From: Polytrichum commune
Taxonomy: Eukaryota; Streptophyta; Polytrichopsida; Polytrichales; Polytrichaceae
Assembly (NCBI GenBank): GCA_950295325.1
Contig: OX485807.1
Coordinates: 39,460,440 to 39,524,439, forward strand
Reading direction: 5' to 3'
Length of the DNA stretch: 64,000 bases
Position numbers and translations under genes: made by a program. The notes beneath the pieces are model-generated. The model had not been told where the DNA came from. It was given only the letters and a program-made list of their open reading frames with translations, and searched no databases. This document shows positions 47,055-57,330 of this stretch, one piece after another; the first letter of the stretch is position 1, and every line of letters starts with the position of its first letter.

Positions 47055-48411
47055 TAGTGCCAGAATATGAATTCCACTTGAGATGCAAGGGATCTCATCC
47101 AATGTAGGAATGACACGTGGCATGATATAAAAGAAATTCATTATTTACTGTCAGAATAGAGAACCCTCTACTGTGGTTATGTAACTTAGTTGAAACCTTG
47201 AAATCCACTACATGAACTCGTGGCCCCTTGAAAGTCGTTGAGGTTCTAACTTTCCAGGCATGCAAACAAACACCTGAAGTTCATGCTGTACGCGTGATAT
47301 TAAATAGAAAGGTACGTCGACTAAGTTTGTTATTGTTGCACGCCAATGACTATACATGGCTCCAATATTCAAAACCTCCTTGCTGGACCAACGATTCGTA
47401 GTTGACACCATAACCTAGCTCGTAGTTAGTAATTACTGTCTGTGATCATGTCGTAATGAAGAGAAAATTTATAGAAAGAGGGTGCACTTGATATTTGACT
47501 TTCTTCAGATCAGGTTGAAAATTTAAAGAAAGCTGACCTGTAAAATGATCTCCATCTAGTATAAATACCAGTGGAGCACACAAGGTTTTATAACATTGAG
47601 CACAGTCTCATGTGCACGTATGAATGCATTTTGGAGATTATTATTCAGGTACTCATAGTTTATAGTTGTTCAGGACATTGAAGATTCAATTTGATGCTCA
47701 TAGATGTGTAAAGCAAATAAGCTCATAGTCATGTCAAATCATCACTCGAAGTCTCATTGACGGGGGATTTGATTCAACTCAACGCAGCCCAATAACCTTA
47801 TTTGTTCATTATTTATCAATCGGCTATACATATTCCATGCAACACTTTAATTTGGTTACTCCTTGTACTCTTCCTTGAAACAAGAAATGTTGTGAAATAT
47901 GGTTCGGTTGAATTGCCTGAATTTTTGTTAATTTTGAATCGACAATATTTTAGAAAAATGGACCAGCGCATCTATTACTATATTACCTGCCAGATCTCCG
48001 CGTTCATTAAGATTCCCTTCGATTAGTTGCTTAAGGGTTTGTAAAGATGTGTAGAGATTACCAATTGAAGTGTGAGCATAGATGTGACTGGCAGTAGGTC
48101 AGGGAGAAATTTGGGATGAAAAATTGCTACAATGCACTGATCAGGAGATACACAACATTTAAAAACGTGTTTGCGAGGATGTCGTCATGCAAAAGTATAG
48201 TTGAAATGCCATATGTTCCTATGTTCGGCTGACGATTCTATCTCAGTATCAGGATTCATTTTAAGAAGCATCATGGTCAGGAGCTAATTTAGCAGTTGTG
48301 CTTCAATTAATTTTGGAATAAAATATTGCAATGCAGGCCCCAAGATCATCAAGCTCCCAAGTATAACCACATTGCAGCACTTCATCAGAGCTTTCACCAG
48401 CAGTAATAGTC
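47055..48411 (+). promoter_or_regulatory. Upstream region of GH17 gene: candidate TATA box and leader intron
   Basis: TATAAATACC at about 47,560 lies in a context typical of plant core promoters. About 85 bases further, a CAG/GTACTC (about 47,649) could be a donor, paired with TGCAATGCAG at about 48,336 as acceptor. That would give a roughly 690-bp leader intron and a short second leader part before the ATG. This is inferred only from sequence signals. Confidence 0.4.
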
Positions 48412-49470
48412 ATGGCATGGCCTAATTCGATAACCGTTTCTGTCACGAGTTTCGTCGTAATTATTGTTGCAGCACTCACCAACATAATGCCAGCTCGAGC
48501 CGCAATTGGAGTGAACTACGGGCTCAATGGAGACAACTTGCCGGCAGCCACGGACGTTGTGACGCTGCTGCAAGGGCGTGGGGTGAAGCACGTGAAGATC
48601 TTTGACGCGAATAGTGACGTGTTGAATGCGTTTGCGAACTCAGGGATCGACGTGTTTGTGAATATCCCGAACGACCAAGTCGCGAGCATGGCCGACGATC
48701 AGTCGGCGGCGACAACGTGGGTGTCGAGCAACGTCCAGGCGTACGCGTCCACAACGATCACGTACATCGGCGTGGGCAACGAGTACCTGGGAAACTCAGC
48801 ATACGATTCGTCGAAGTTGATGCCCGCGATCGAGAATGTGCAAACGGCCGTCCAGAACGCGGGCTTGGCCAGCAGCGTGAAGGTCGTCACACCGCACCAG
48901 ACAGGGATCCTGGCCACGTCGTACCCGCCATCAAATGGTGCGTTCCAGGACGCATACGCGACGATTCTAAAGTCATACCTTGATTTCTGCGTGCAGCACG
49001 GGTCTCCGATGACGGTGAACGTCTACCCCTACTTCTCGTACGCTGGTGATACCAGCGAGATCAATTTGGATTATGCGCTCTTCAACGCCGGCGCGCCAAC
49101 GGTGACCGACTCCGGCAACGGAAAGACATACACCAACTTGTTCGACGCAATGGTGGACGCGGTTGTCGCGGCCATGGGCCGTCTCGGCTCCTACGACAGC
49201 GTGCCGATCGTGATCACCGAGTCGGGCTGGCCGTCCGGGCCGAGCGGCAGCACCGCAGCGAGTGTCGCGAACGCCCAAACATATAACAACAACCTCGTGA
49301 AGCATGTTTTGAGCGGGGCGGGCACGCCCGCGCGCCCCAATGTCAACATGGACACCTACATCTTCGCGCTATTCAACGAGGACCAAAAGACGGGTGCGCC
49401 CACCGAGAAATACTTTGGCCTCTACAACCCGGACGAGACGCCGGTTTATGATATCAACTTCTCTCCCTAG
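48412..49470 (+). CDS. GH17 glucan endo-1,3-beta-glucosidase, secreted
   Basis: A 352-residue protein that hydrolyses beta-1,3-glucan (callose or fungal wall glucan) in the apoplast. Residues 1-30 form a signal peptide (hydrophobic core FVVIIVAALT, cleavage probably after ARA). The mature GH17 barrel starts at IGVNYGLNGDNLP. The proton donor is probably E124 in VGNEYLG and the nucleophile E270 in VITESGWPS. The conserved FALFNEDQKTG and YFGLYNPDETPVYDI close the domain. There is no C-terminal CBM43 or clear GPI-anchor signal, so it is the short soluble type. The coding region is one exon and is much richer in GC than its surroundings. It ends at TAG. The gene looks intact. Confidence 0.95.
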   Translation: MAWPNSITVSVTSFVVIIVAALTNIMPARAAIGVNYGLNGDNLPAATDVVTLLQGRGVKHVKIFDANSDVLNAFANSGIDVFVNIPNDQVASMADDQSAATTWVSSNVQAYASTTITYIGVGNEYLGNSAYDSSKLMPAIENVQTAVQNAGLASSVKVVTPHQTGILATSYPPSNGAFQDAYATILKSYLDFCVQHGSPMTVNVYPYFSYAGDTSEINLDYALFNAGAPTVTDSGNGKTYTNLFDAMVDAVVAAMGRLGSYDSVPIVITESGWPSGPSGSTAASVANAQTYNNNLVKHVLSGAGTPARPNVNMDTYIFALFNEDQKTGAPTEKYFGLYNPDETPVYDINFSP

Positions 49471-51676
49471 ATAGAGATCTCTAGGAGGAGAGCAGAAATC
49501 CTGCCTGTACCAACTGGCCATTGCGACTAGAGACTACAATATCTGTTTACATGCTCATGGTTACTGATGCAAATTGGAGTAAATGTCACAAGTAACTATG
49601 AGGAAACAACTTTGCTTGTGAACAAAATTTTATTACTATGCCAAGCTATTACACTTACTGAGTACCTTACGGAATAGTTCCTATCATTACTTTGGTACAC
49701 TACTTGATCACTATGCTATCCATTGCCGTATCTAACATTAGGTTGTACCTACAACTCGTCCTTACGCTTGTACACTACATACGCTTGTACACTACATACA
49801 CACGTACAAGATACTCTATGTGAGAGCTTCTCATGAACATATGATAACTTTGTTGAACATGCTCTCTAGAATGTTCCATCAGAGAATGATTGGATGAATG
49901 TAAAACATCTCAACCATTAGTTACAACTCTAGACCTACCAAACTTCTTAAAGATAAATTGTGATCATGCGCTAAGTAAATCAATCTAACAACTTATATTG
50001 CAAGCTTGGTAATTACAAGAAGGCTACATAAGGGTGATGAGAGCACAAACACTGTAAGCTCCAATGAAGACATAGAAGATATGGTGAAAGTTAATGCGAG
50101 TGCACATGTACAACTTACTCATAAATTGATTGCTTGTGTAGTGGTTGTTCACAACATGCCCATTATGTTGTAGATGTGAATATATGTAATGATAAATAAG
50201 TGATAGCTAACTTACAGTAGTTGCCAGTGTATAACATATTGACATATTAAGGTGCACACAAGGGCAGCATGTAGGCTACAAGCTCTACCGATTTATTTTT
50301 CTTTTATTTGGAAGTGAGCCCCCAAGTTGGGTTAGGCTTGGCATTTATATATTGAGAATCATGTCGTGAATTATCGATTGCACTTATGACGCACTATGAA
50401 ATGAATTGTTGATCTCTGAAAGATAAAATTAGATGCGTTTCATCACACCCTCAAAAGCAGGGTAACCACAATATTACAAATAATATTAAATATGCAAAAA
50501 GGTACCCAATCAATTGGGCCCCATGCATCTGTATGTCATAAGATACACATACACCAATAAGGTGAAGGCAACACTAGCCAATGAATAGTTGCCAGGTAAC
50601 ATCGATGGAATTTATCCCAATAAAATGTAAATAAAGTAACACCATTAAAATTACACATCAGAAGAATACAGGTAAATTGAAGAAAATGGCCACTGTAAAT
50701 ATAAGAGGATAATGTAGTATGGTAAGTAGCCGGCATTAAGGAATTGAAGCGGTAAGCTGTAAAGAAATACCAAGTAAAATGTTGCAGAAAGACAACACAT
50801 ACTCATAAAGAATGTTTTCAATTCTACCAACAATAGTCCACCAAAAGGCCACTGATTTTGTCTTTATTGGTTTCATGAGTGACGTGTTGATCGGTATCAA
50901 CACCGCCTAAAATCAACATCCTAACATTGATATACTACTCAGAAGTGATCCCCAAACACAGTGCACATATCAAAACTAGTAGTGTTGATAACTACCCTTA
51001 GACATAACAGTGTAAAATTAAAGACTGCACTCCCTAAACCCTAAATCCTCAGAGACTTTCAATTACAGCACACTAATTCAACACCCAAAGGTGAGCAATC
51101 AGCCAAGCATTTGCAGAACCCCAATATGCAGATTCAAATATACCATTGGAATTCTTGTACATACTTGTTGACATATATCCATTTCCTCTGACTGTGCTCC
51201 TCTCGAAATCCATTCACTTTGGGAACATGTTTGGCTGCTGGTTTCACTAACTTCATTCCTGTTGAAGTATACAATTTCTTCTTTACCATATGTAGGTGTT
51301 GGAGATCATAGACTTTGACCTATCTATAAACGCCATTCCTATCAAAAGAACAGATGCTTTAATATCACGAGCCACCAATGCATGTAAAGACCCAGAGTTT
51401 GTATACGGTCTTGCCATGACCGAAATCATCCTACGAGGGTCATGGGAAGGAGAAATTAGATCATGTGAAGACCCAGAATCTGAGTACCTACTTCACTTAT
51501 TTTATCTTTATGAATGACTTTCAGAGTCAAGATTAGTGAGATGTTGATGCAGATACTATTGAAGATCCCAGCATATGTGCGAGTTAATCATTCTTAAGTT
51601 CCTCGCATAATATATCAAATTCATCCACTTGACTATCAAAAACAGAGGCATAGTTGCAATGCTGCATCGCTTATTA
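49471..51676. other. Intergenic, no supported gene
   Basis: The GH17 3' end is followed by AT-rich DNA. An unidentified 73-codon frame at 51,296-51,517 follows a possible acceptor (ATATGTAG) but has no partner exons and no recognised family. Confidence 0.4.
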
Positions 51677-51758
51677 AAGCTGGGAATCTATGTATTGCTG
51701 CATCGTGTCGACCTTTAATAAATGATGCAGGTTGCAGCAATACATAGATTCCCAACTT
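51677..51758. ncRNA. 25-bp near-perfect hairpin, miRNA-precursor-like foldback
   Basis: The left arm TGGGAATCTATGTATTGCTG (within 51,677-51,701) pairs with the right arm 51,734-51,758 over 25 positions with a single mismatch, leaving a 32-nt loop. Length and loop suit a plant miRNA or young foldback locus, but no known mature miRNA is recognised and expression is unknown. It could equally be a small palindromic duplication. Confidence 0.35.
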
Positions 51759-52923
51759 ACAGACATGCTTGAATTCAGGATTGGCTAACTAGATATAGAG
51801 ATTACTGAGAAATTGATGTCAAGTGAAGAAGCTGTCTGGAAAAGTAAACAGGACAAGCGTGATCTCTACATGTCTAAATTTTCACACCATTGCAACCACT
51901 TACATATACAATAAACCTTCTATAGAGCTGTCACAAACAACCATCACACAAAAGCTCCTATCAGAAGTTAAGATCTCAAGAACACAAAATAGGAGACAAG
52001 AAATCGGACTTTATCTCAGATTGTGAATTTGACAACAGTGTCTGCCAGTTTAAATTGACAAATTCTGTGTAGAATCAAATACTGACATACAATTCCCACG
52101 TCAAGAATTTCGAACCTATTAAGTACTAAGGAATAGGAAGAAACACAACATGTCAAATCTATAAAGGATGGTGCGCACACACATCAATATGGAGTGTCCA
52201 TCCAAAATCTGAGCAAGCGTAAGCAACCCACTCACGAACATGTATTGTAACATGAAAGCCCGAGGAAAACTGCTTGCTGCATATAATAACCAGAACTCTG
52301 CTAATCATGAAACAGAATCAAAACATCGGCTGTATCCATTTCCACAACCACAACCTTAGTCGCAAGAATTTCATCACATAAGGTTACACATCTTGTTCAA
52401 GATCCACAAAGTTTTATAATTCAATTTTGAACCTAAACAAGACGACTGATGGATGGCCTAAAACAGATCGATCCTTCTACGGCGCCAGGCGCAGCTACCT
52501 TCAATCAGCCGGCCGCCAAAAGACTCTGGGCTCCTGCATCGTCAATGATCGCCTACCAAAACCGCGTCAAATGATATATATACAATAATAAGGGACCTTT
52601 GATATGTAACCACCACATGGCATGTATGTATAACATGCCCGGGAGAATCAGTCTGGTATCTACTTTCAATGCATCTCCCCTCGCAGTAGTACCGCCAAAT
52701 TACATCTCGCATTCCTTCCACCTTCTCAACTTCCATCTTCGAAAGCTAATAACAAATACTCCAAAAAACCTCCAAAATCCAACATCCATCAACAGCAACG
52801 AACCTCCGACACAAAAGTATATAAGGTCCAAGATCCTCGCTCGCTCGCCTGAAGAGAGAGCGGCTCCGAAAGAAACCTTTCTTAATTGAGGTATCCAAAA
52901 TTAAGTACCGTGATTAAGTGTTA
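51759..52923. other. Intergenic, no supported gene
   Basis: Includes the probable 3' untranslated side of the minus-strand BRCT gene. No other feature is supported. Confidence 0.4.
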
Positions 52924-53202
52924 CTAAACTTTCGCGAGAAAGTCTTTTTTTAAGAAGTCGTTCAGACCGTATATAGGAATTTTGAGCTTTGCCGCTGTCT
53001 TCATCTTGGTGACACCTGGTCGAGCCCCAGCAAGGATGAAGGTGGTCTGCTGGCTGATATCTCTTCGGAGGGTGCACCCGTGCTTAATCACCAGCAACTG
53101 CACGTCGAGGCGAGACTTGTTCAGGAATTTCCCGGTCACAACTACTCTGCACCCCTTCAACCGGTGCCTGCGACCACTGGAAGTGTCTGTTTTCGAAGCC
53201 AT
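52924..53202 (-). CDS. Single-BRCT-domain small protein
   Basis: A 92-residue protein in one exon. After a basic start (ASKTDTSSGRRHR) almost all of it is one BRCT fold: LKGCRVVVTGKF (strand 1), a helix with VQLLVIKHGCTL, strand SQQTTFILAG, then TKMKTAAKLKIPIYGLNDFL with helix 2 and strand 4. It most resembles the single BRCT domains of replication factor C large subunit and NAD-dependent ligases. The usual Trp of helix 3 is replaced in GLNDFLKK. BRCT domains bind DNA ends or phosphopeptides in repair. Such a free-standing domain could be a small nuclear adaptor, a truncated gene or one exon of a larger gene, but the ATG and the TAG stop frame the domain neatly. Confidence 0.72.
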   Translation of the reverse strand: MASKTDTSSGRRHRLKGCRVVVTGKFLNKSRLDVQLLVIKHGCTLRRDISQQTTFILAGARPGVTKMKTAAKLKIPIYGLNDFLKKDFLAKV

Positions 53203-53289
53203 GATGCAGACTAGCTGAGAAACTAAACTTATGCAAATACAAAACAGGACAGAGCTAGAGTGGCCCTGACCAATGAATCTCTGAAGAAT

Positions 53290-53930
53290 GTGAGAAGCCT
53301 ACAGCGATGGATCCACACAGTACGGAAATTTCCAACACCAAAACAAAGCGACAGACAGGCAGACAGAGAGTGGCCCTTCAATGAATCTTAGACCAATTAA
53401 TGTGAGAAGTCCACAACGATGGATCCACACAGTAAGGATATTACAACACAAAAACAGACATTGGACAGTACCAATTAAGTACTTCTGATGAATTCTCCAA
53501 ACAATGCGAGATTCAGCCTACAACGATGGATCCACACAACTAGGAATCACAAACACGACAAACAGACACGGGACAGTGAGTGCTTCTGATGAGTCTCCGA
53601 AGAACTTAAAAACCTCCGCAAGGGTGGATCCTGCACACAACGAAGATTCACACAGACAGAGAGTTGCTAAGCCTAGCTAGTATCTCAATTGTGAATACTA
53701 CTAGCTGAGAGAGAGTCTCCGAGTACACAAGTTGAGAGAAGGTAAATTAATTAAGGTAGAAAGTGCTGACGCAACCAGATGACAGATGTGTGTCTAGTAG
53801 TCGATCGAAAGGTAAAGACGAAGGCTGCCGCAAGGATGTATCCGTGACACAGACAGAGACGAAGTCCAGCCAATATATCTAAATCGTAAATACTAGTAGC
53901 TGAGAGCGAGTCTCCAAGTACCACAACAAG
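53290..53930. repeat. Degenerate tandem repeats upstream of the BRCT gene
   Basis: ACGATGGATCCACACA or variants recur at about 53,305, 53,418, 53,525 and 53,622 (period about 97-113), with a further relic at about 53,835. A second motif, CTGAGAGAGAGTCTCC, recurs about 198 bp apart (53,702 and 53,900). This covers the promoter and leader of the minus-strand gene. Confidence 0.75.
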
Positions 53931-55186
53931 ATTGAGAAGTACAGTTAGCTAGAAAGACTCGAGAGAGCGCGAGACAGAACTCGATGGATGTTGCAGGAAT
54001 ATATATTCTTCGAGAGCGAGGGCGAGAGCGAGAGAAATCGCATGGACGGAGAGGCGCGTGGCAGATTTACAAGAATTGGTTGCATTGTCCGGGGAGATTT
54101 TTGGGGTATAATCGGCCCGAGATTGTTTTCCAAGTCCAACCGGTTCCAAGTTGCGATCTTTCAGATTTTCCTTTTCTAAATTTGAGGTGATTTTCTTTAC
54201 ATTCCTCTAGAACGATCGGGAATTTCCTCGCAGCCTTGGATTGAAACCGGTGGTTCCTCAAACTAAACCGGTTCATCTGCAACTTAGCGGTCGGTTCTCC
54301 TCGTTCATTGATTGATTGATGAGGTGATCTAGCGTGAGCCGCCGTCACGGGGGAATTGGCGACGTTATAATTACTGGCAGCGCATCTTAACAACCTGGGG
54401 CCCATATCTCCGTCAGGGTAACTGAGATTCTTTTACCAGATAACTTTTGGGCCATCACCATTCAGGTATGTAGTGATAATTTTACTTCACTTCAGCTTTA
54501 ATTATGTCTAGGCAAGTTTGAATGATCTAAGTACAGTAACTCTATGTAAAGAAGGTTAGTAAAGATGTGAGGAGTTTCTTAATCGGAAACCCAATTTTCT
54601 ATATGCTGTAGGTTGATAGCAGGTTGTGCCCACTAATTGATTAAGTTTAAACGTTTATGAAAAATTAGAATAATGTGTCTACATATAATTATTTATCTAG
54701 GCAGATAACCTATCCTTAAACATACAAATCTATAAATTTTAACTTAGTTTCCATTCATTCATGACGGTTAAGTACACGATGTTAAGTACACCTTTAGAGT
54801 TTAAGTTGAGCCTTTTTAGTGTGTTAATTAAGCCTTCTTTTATTGTTTTTTTTCTCATGTTTAGTGGAGGTTGTTTGAGAATTTGCGAGCATGGCTAAGA
54901 GGGAAGGGCAATTGAATCATTTGTTCCATTCCGTTGACAAGGATGAGAGATAACTGAGTGTTGAGAAACTTCCTAATGTTTCCAAAAGAATAGGGCTTGA
55001 AAACTATAAGTTGTTATCCACCCAACCTGCTATCACCCTAGAGTAGTTTTGATTGGGGGTGGTGTGTGGTTAGTAGGTGAGGATCAAAGTGAACAAATGT
55101 CATGGTAAACTTGGTGACACAAGTTTTTGAAAGAGATTGGACCACGTTTCAAATTATGTTAGATTCTACTCCACACTCAAATGGTA
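53931..55186. other. Intergenic, no supported gene
   Basis: Overlapping frames around 53,950-54,400 come from GA-rich DNA and show no recognised domain. The remainder is AT-rich. Confidence 0.4.
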
Positions 55187-55579
55187 AACTAAATATTGTA
55201 TTTAGTGTCATGTGGTATTTTATGCCACTGTGGTAACTCTTCTAGTGACACTTCTTATGTACAAGTAGTGTTTACAGTAGTGTCATCCCAACTAATTTTT
55301 TAATTTATCCAAATAACAATTATCAAAACAAAGTTTGATGTATTCTACATCCTAAGAATCATGTGATGAAATATTATCATAGATGATTGGAATTTGGATG
55401 AAAATCATGTAGTAAGTGACAGTATCTACAACATTGTACATCTATAACGCCCAAAAAATTTACAAGGAATGACAAGTAATGTTAGGTTTACATTAGTGTT
55501 GGTGACACTACGCAAGCAGTTAATAATTAGTATTGAGCAAAACAAATAGAATTGGTGACACTAAAGACAATATTCAGTG
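55187..55579 (+). mobile_element. MITE family A copy
   Basis: Starts AACTAAATATTGTATTTAGT and ends CAATATTCAGTG. It shares the internal GATGAAATATTATCAT and GGTGACACTA blocks with the copies at 31.9, 33.7 and 46.7 kb. 393 bp. Confidence 0.78.
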
Positions 55580-56820
55580 TAGTGAACACAATTGGGAGGA
55601 CCGATGTATTGGTGACTTAATGGTCCATGACTTCCCATTGTGGTACCACTTAATTTTGGCTGATGTTAGATGATTTCTTCCCTACAAAAACCCCACCTAG
55701 GTTACACATTCATCTGCAATCAAAATAACCATAAACATGAACCCTTGAACATGGAGATCTACCCATAGACACATGAGCTGTGTAATATGGAGATGATTAA
55801 AATGTTTAAAAAACAATGACAAAGTGGAAAACGGTCATGTTAAATTTGTTGTGTTGAGAGCTCATGGGAGGGTGTTGGCTCCAACCAATGGTTGCCACTC
55901 CAATGCAAACTTTGCACGAACAACAATGATGATTATTTTCATAGAACTAAAATATTTGATGATGTTCAAGTAGAAATGCCATGTGTGCCCACATCAACCA
56001 TTCAGTTTAACATTTCGACATTTTCTAATTTTTAAGGAACTCTTTGCAAAATATGGGATATTTTGCATCACTCCAAATGCAAGGTGGCTAGCCTTTTTTG
56101 GTTTGCACATTTTGGCATGAGAATATTTTGTGGAGGTGCTCAATTATTGATTTGTTACCATCTGGTAGATCGATCACACAACTATTCTGCTCATTTTCCA
56201 AGTGAATTTGATTGGTCAAAGGTCTTTCTGGGGGGATTAAACATGGCAATCTCTCGTGCATCCCTCCCTTCAATTTTTAAAATCTAGAAATACGGAAGGT
56301 TGTTCATGCCCACTTTTTTCCCCTTGAGATAGTTCATTTCCCATGTTTCATGATCTTAGGGATAAAACCTTTTCATGGAAATTCCACAACCAACATTGAG
56401 TGAAAATGCACTTTAAATAACCCTTTCCTTACACTTGGTAAGTTAGGGGTTAAGAAATCAACAAACATGCACACTGATAACCATAACCAAAGCAAGGGAG
56501 GTTGGTTTGATTTTCACACCAATTTCGTTGGTGATTCATTGTATATTAGCTATTACAAATCTAGAAGTTTCCTAGTTGTGTTGACAGGCTAGTAAATTGT
56601 AGAAGTTGGAGAAGATGAAAAATGAACCAAATAACAACCACTGTACCTTATATGCTATAGACCAAATTTGTAGAACGATGCATTGTACCCCCTTTAAGGC
56701 AAGGCTACACTAACTATTTATTTAGTGTGGCTTTGCGTTTGCATTTCATAATTTTTCTTGCACTAGATGGAAACTTTCTAGAGAGAGTATTATATGATTC
56801 TTGGACCTGCCCCCCCCCCC
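55580..56820. other. Intergenic, no supported gene
   Basis: Short frames on both strands, none recognisable. A C9-10 run lies near 56,811-56,820. Confidence 0.4.
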
Positions 56821-57330
56821 TTTGGGTGGACTTTTCAAACGATGTACGAACTAATGTGGTGCAAAAGGGGGTATTATTCAAGGCATTAGTTTACATACTA
56901 CACATAAGGGAGAGGTATTCTTCTTCTTTATTGTGTACATTTAAAATTTTATTAATAAGTTTGAAGTGAAGGTAGATGTACAAAAGGGGGCCTAAGGTTT
57001 ATTAGAGAAAACTTTGACTATAGGTGTGCTAGTTTCATCCGATTTATCATTTTCATCCGAATGACATGTGTGCTCCGCCTCCTTGTGGCCCCCTTGGCCC
57101 AAGGGGTGGACTCTTCATACAACATACAAACTGACATGAATGTAAGAAGGGGTATTATTTAAAGCAATAACGTACATAGAATACATAAAAGAGAGGTACT
57201 ATTATTCTTTAATGTGAACATTTCGAAAAGGTTATTAAGAATTTTGAGGTAAACTTAAATGTACAAAAGGGGGCCTTGAGGTTTAATGAATAAGTTGACA
57301 ATAGACGTGTTGGTTTCATCCAATTCACAT
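56821..57330 (+). repeat. Two-copy tandem duplication, about 240-285 bp
   Basis: Blocks such as GGGTGGACTTTTCAAACGAT, GGGAGAGGTATT, TGTACAAAAGGGGGCCT and TTTCATCC(GA)ATT occur first at 56,822-57,060 and again, diverged, at 57,103-57,330. Confidence 0.7.

Noticed and set aside
53945-54405. Cluster of short frames on both strands upstream of the BRCT gene
   Set aside because: They arise from GA-rich repetitive DNA. Overlap in several frames and lack of domains argue against coding.
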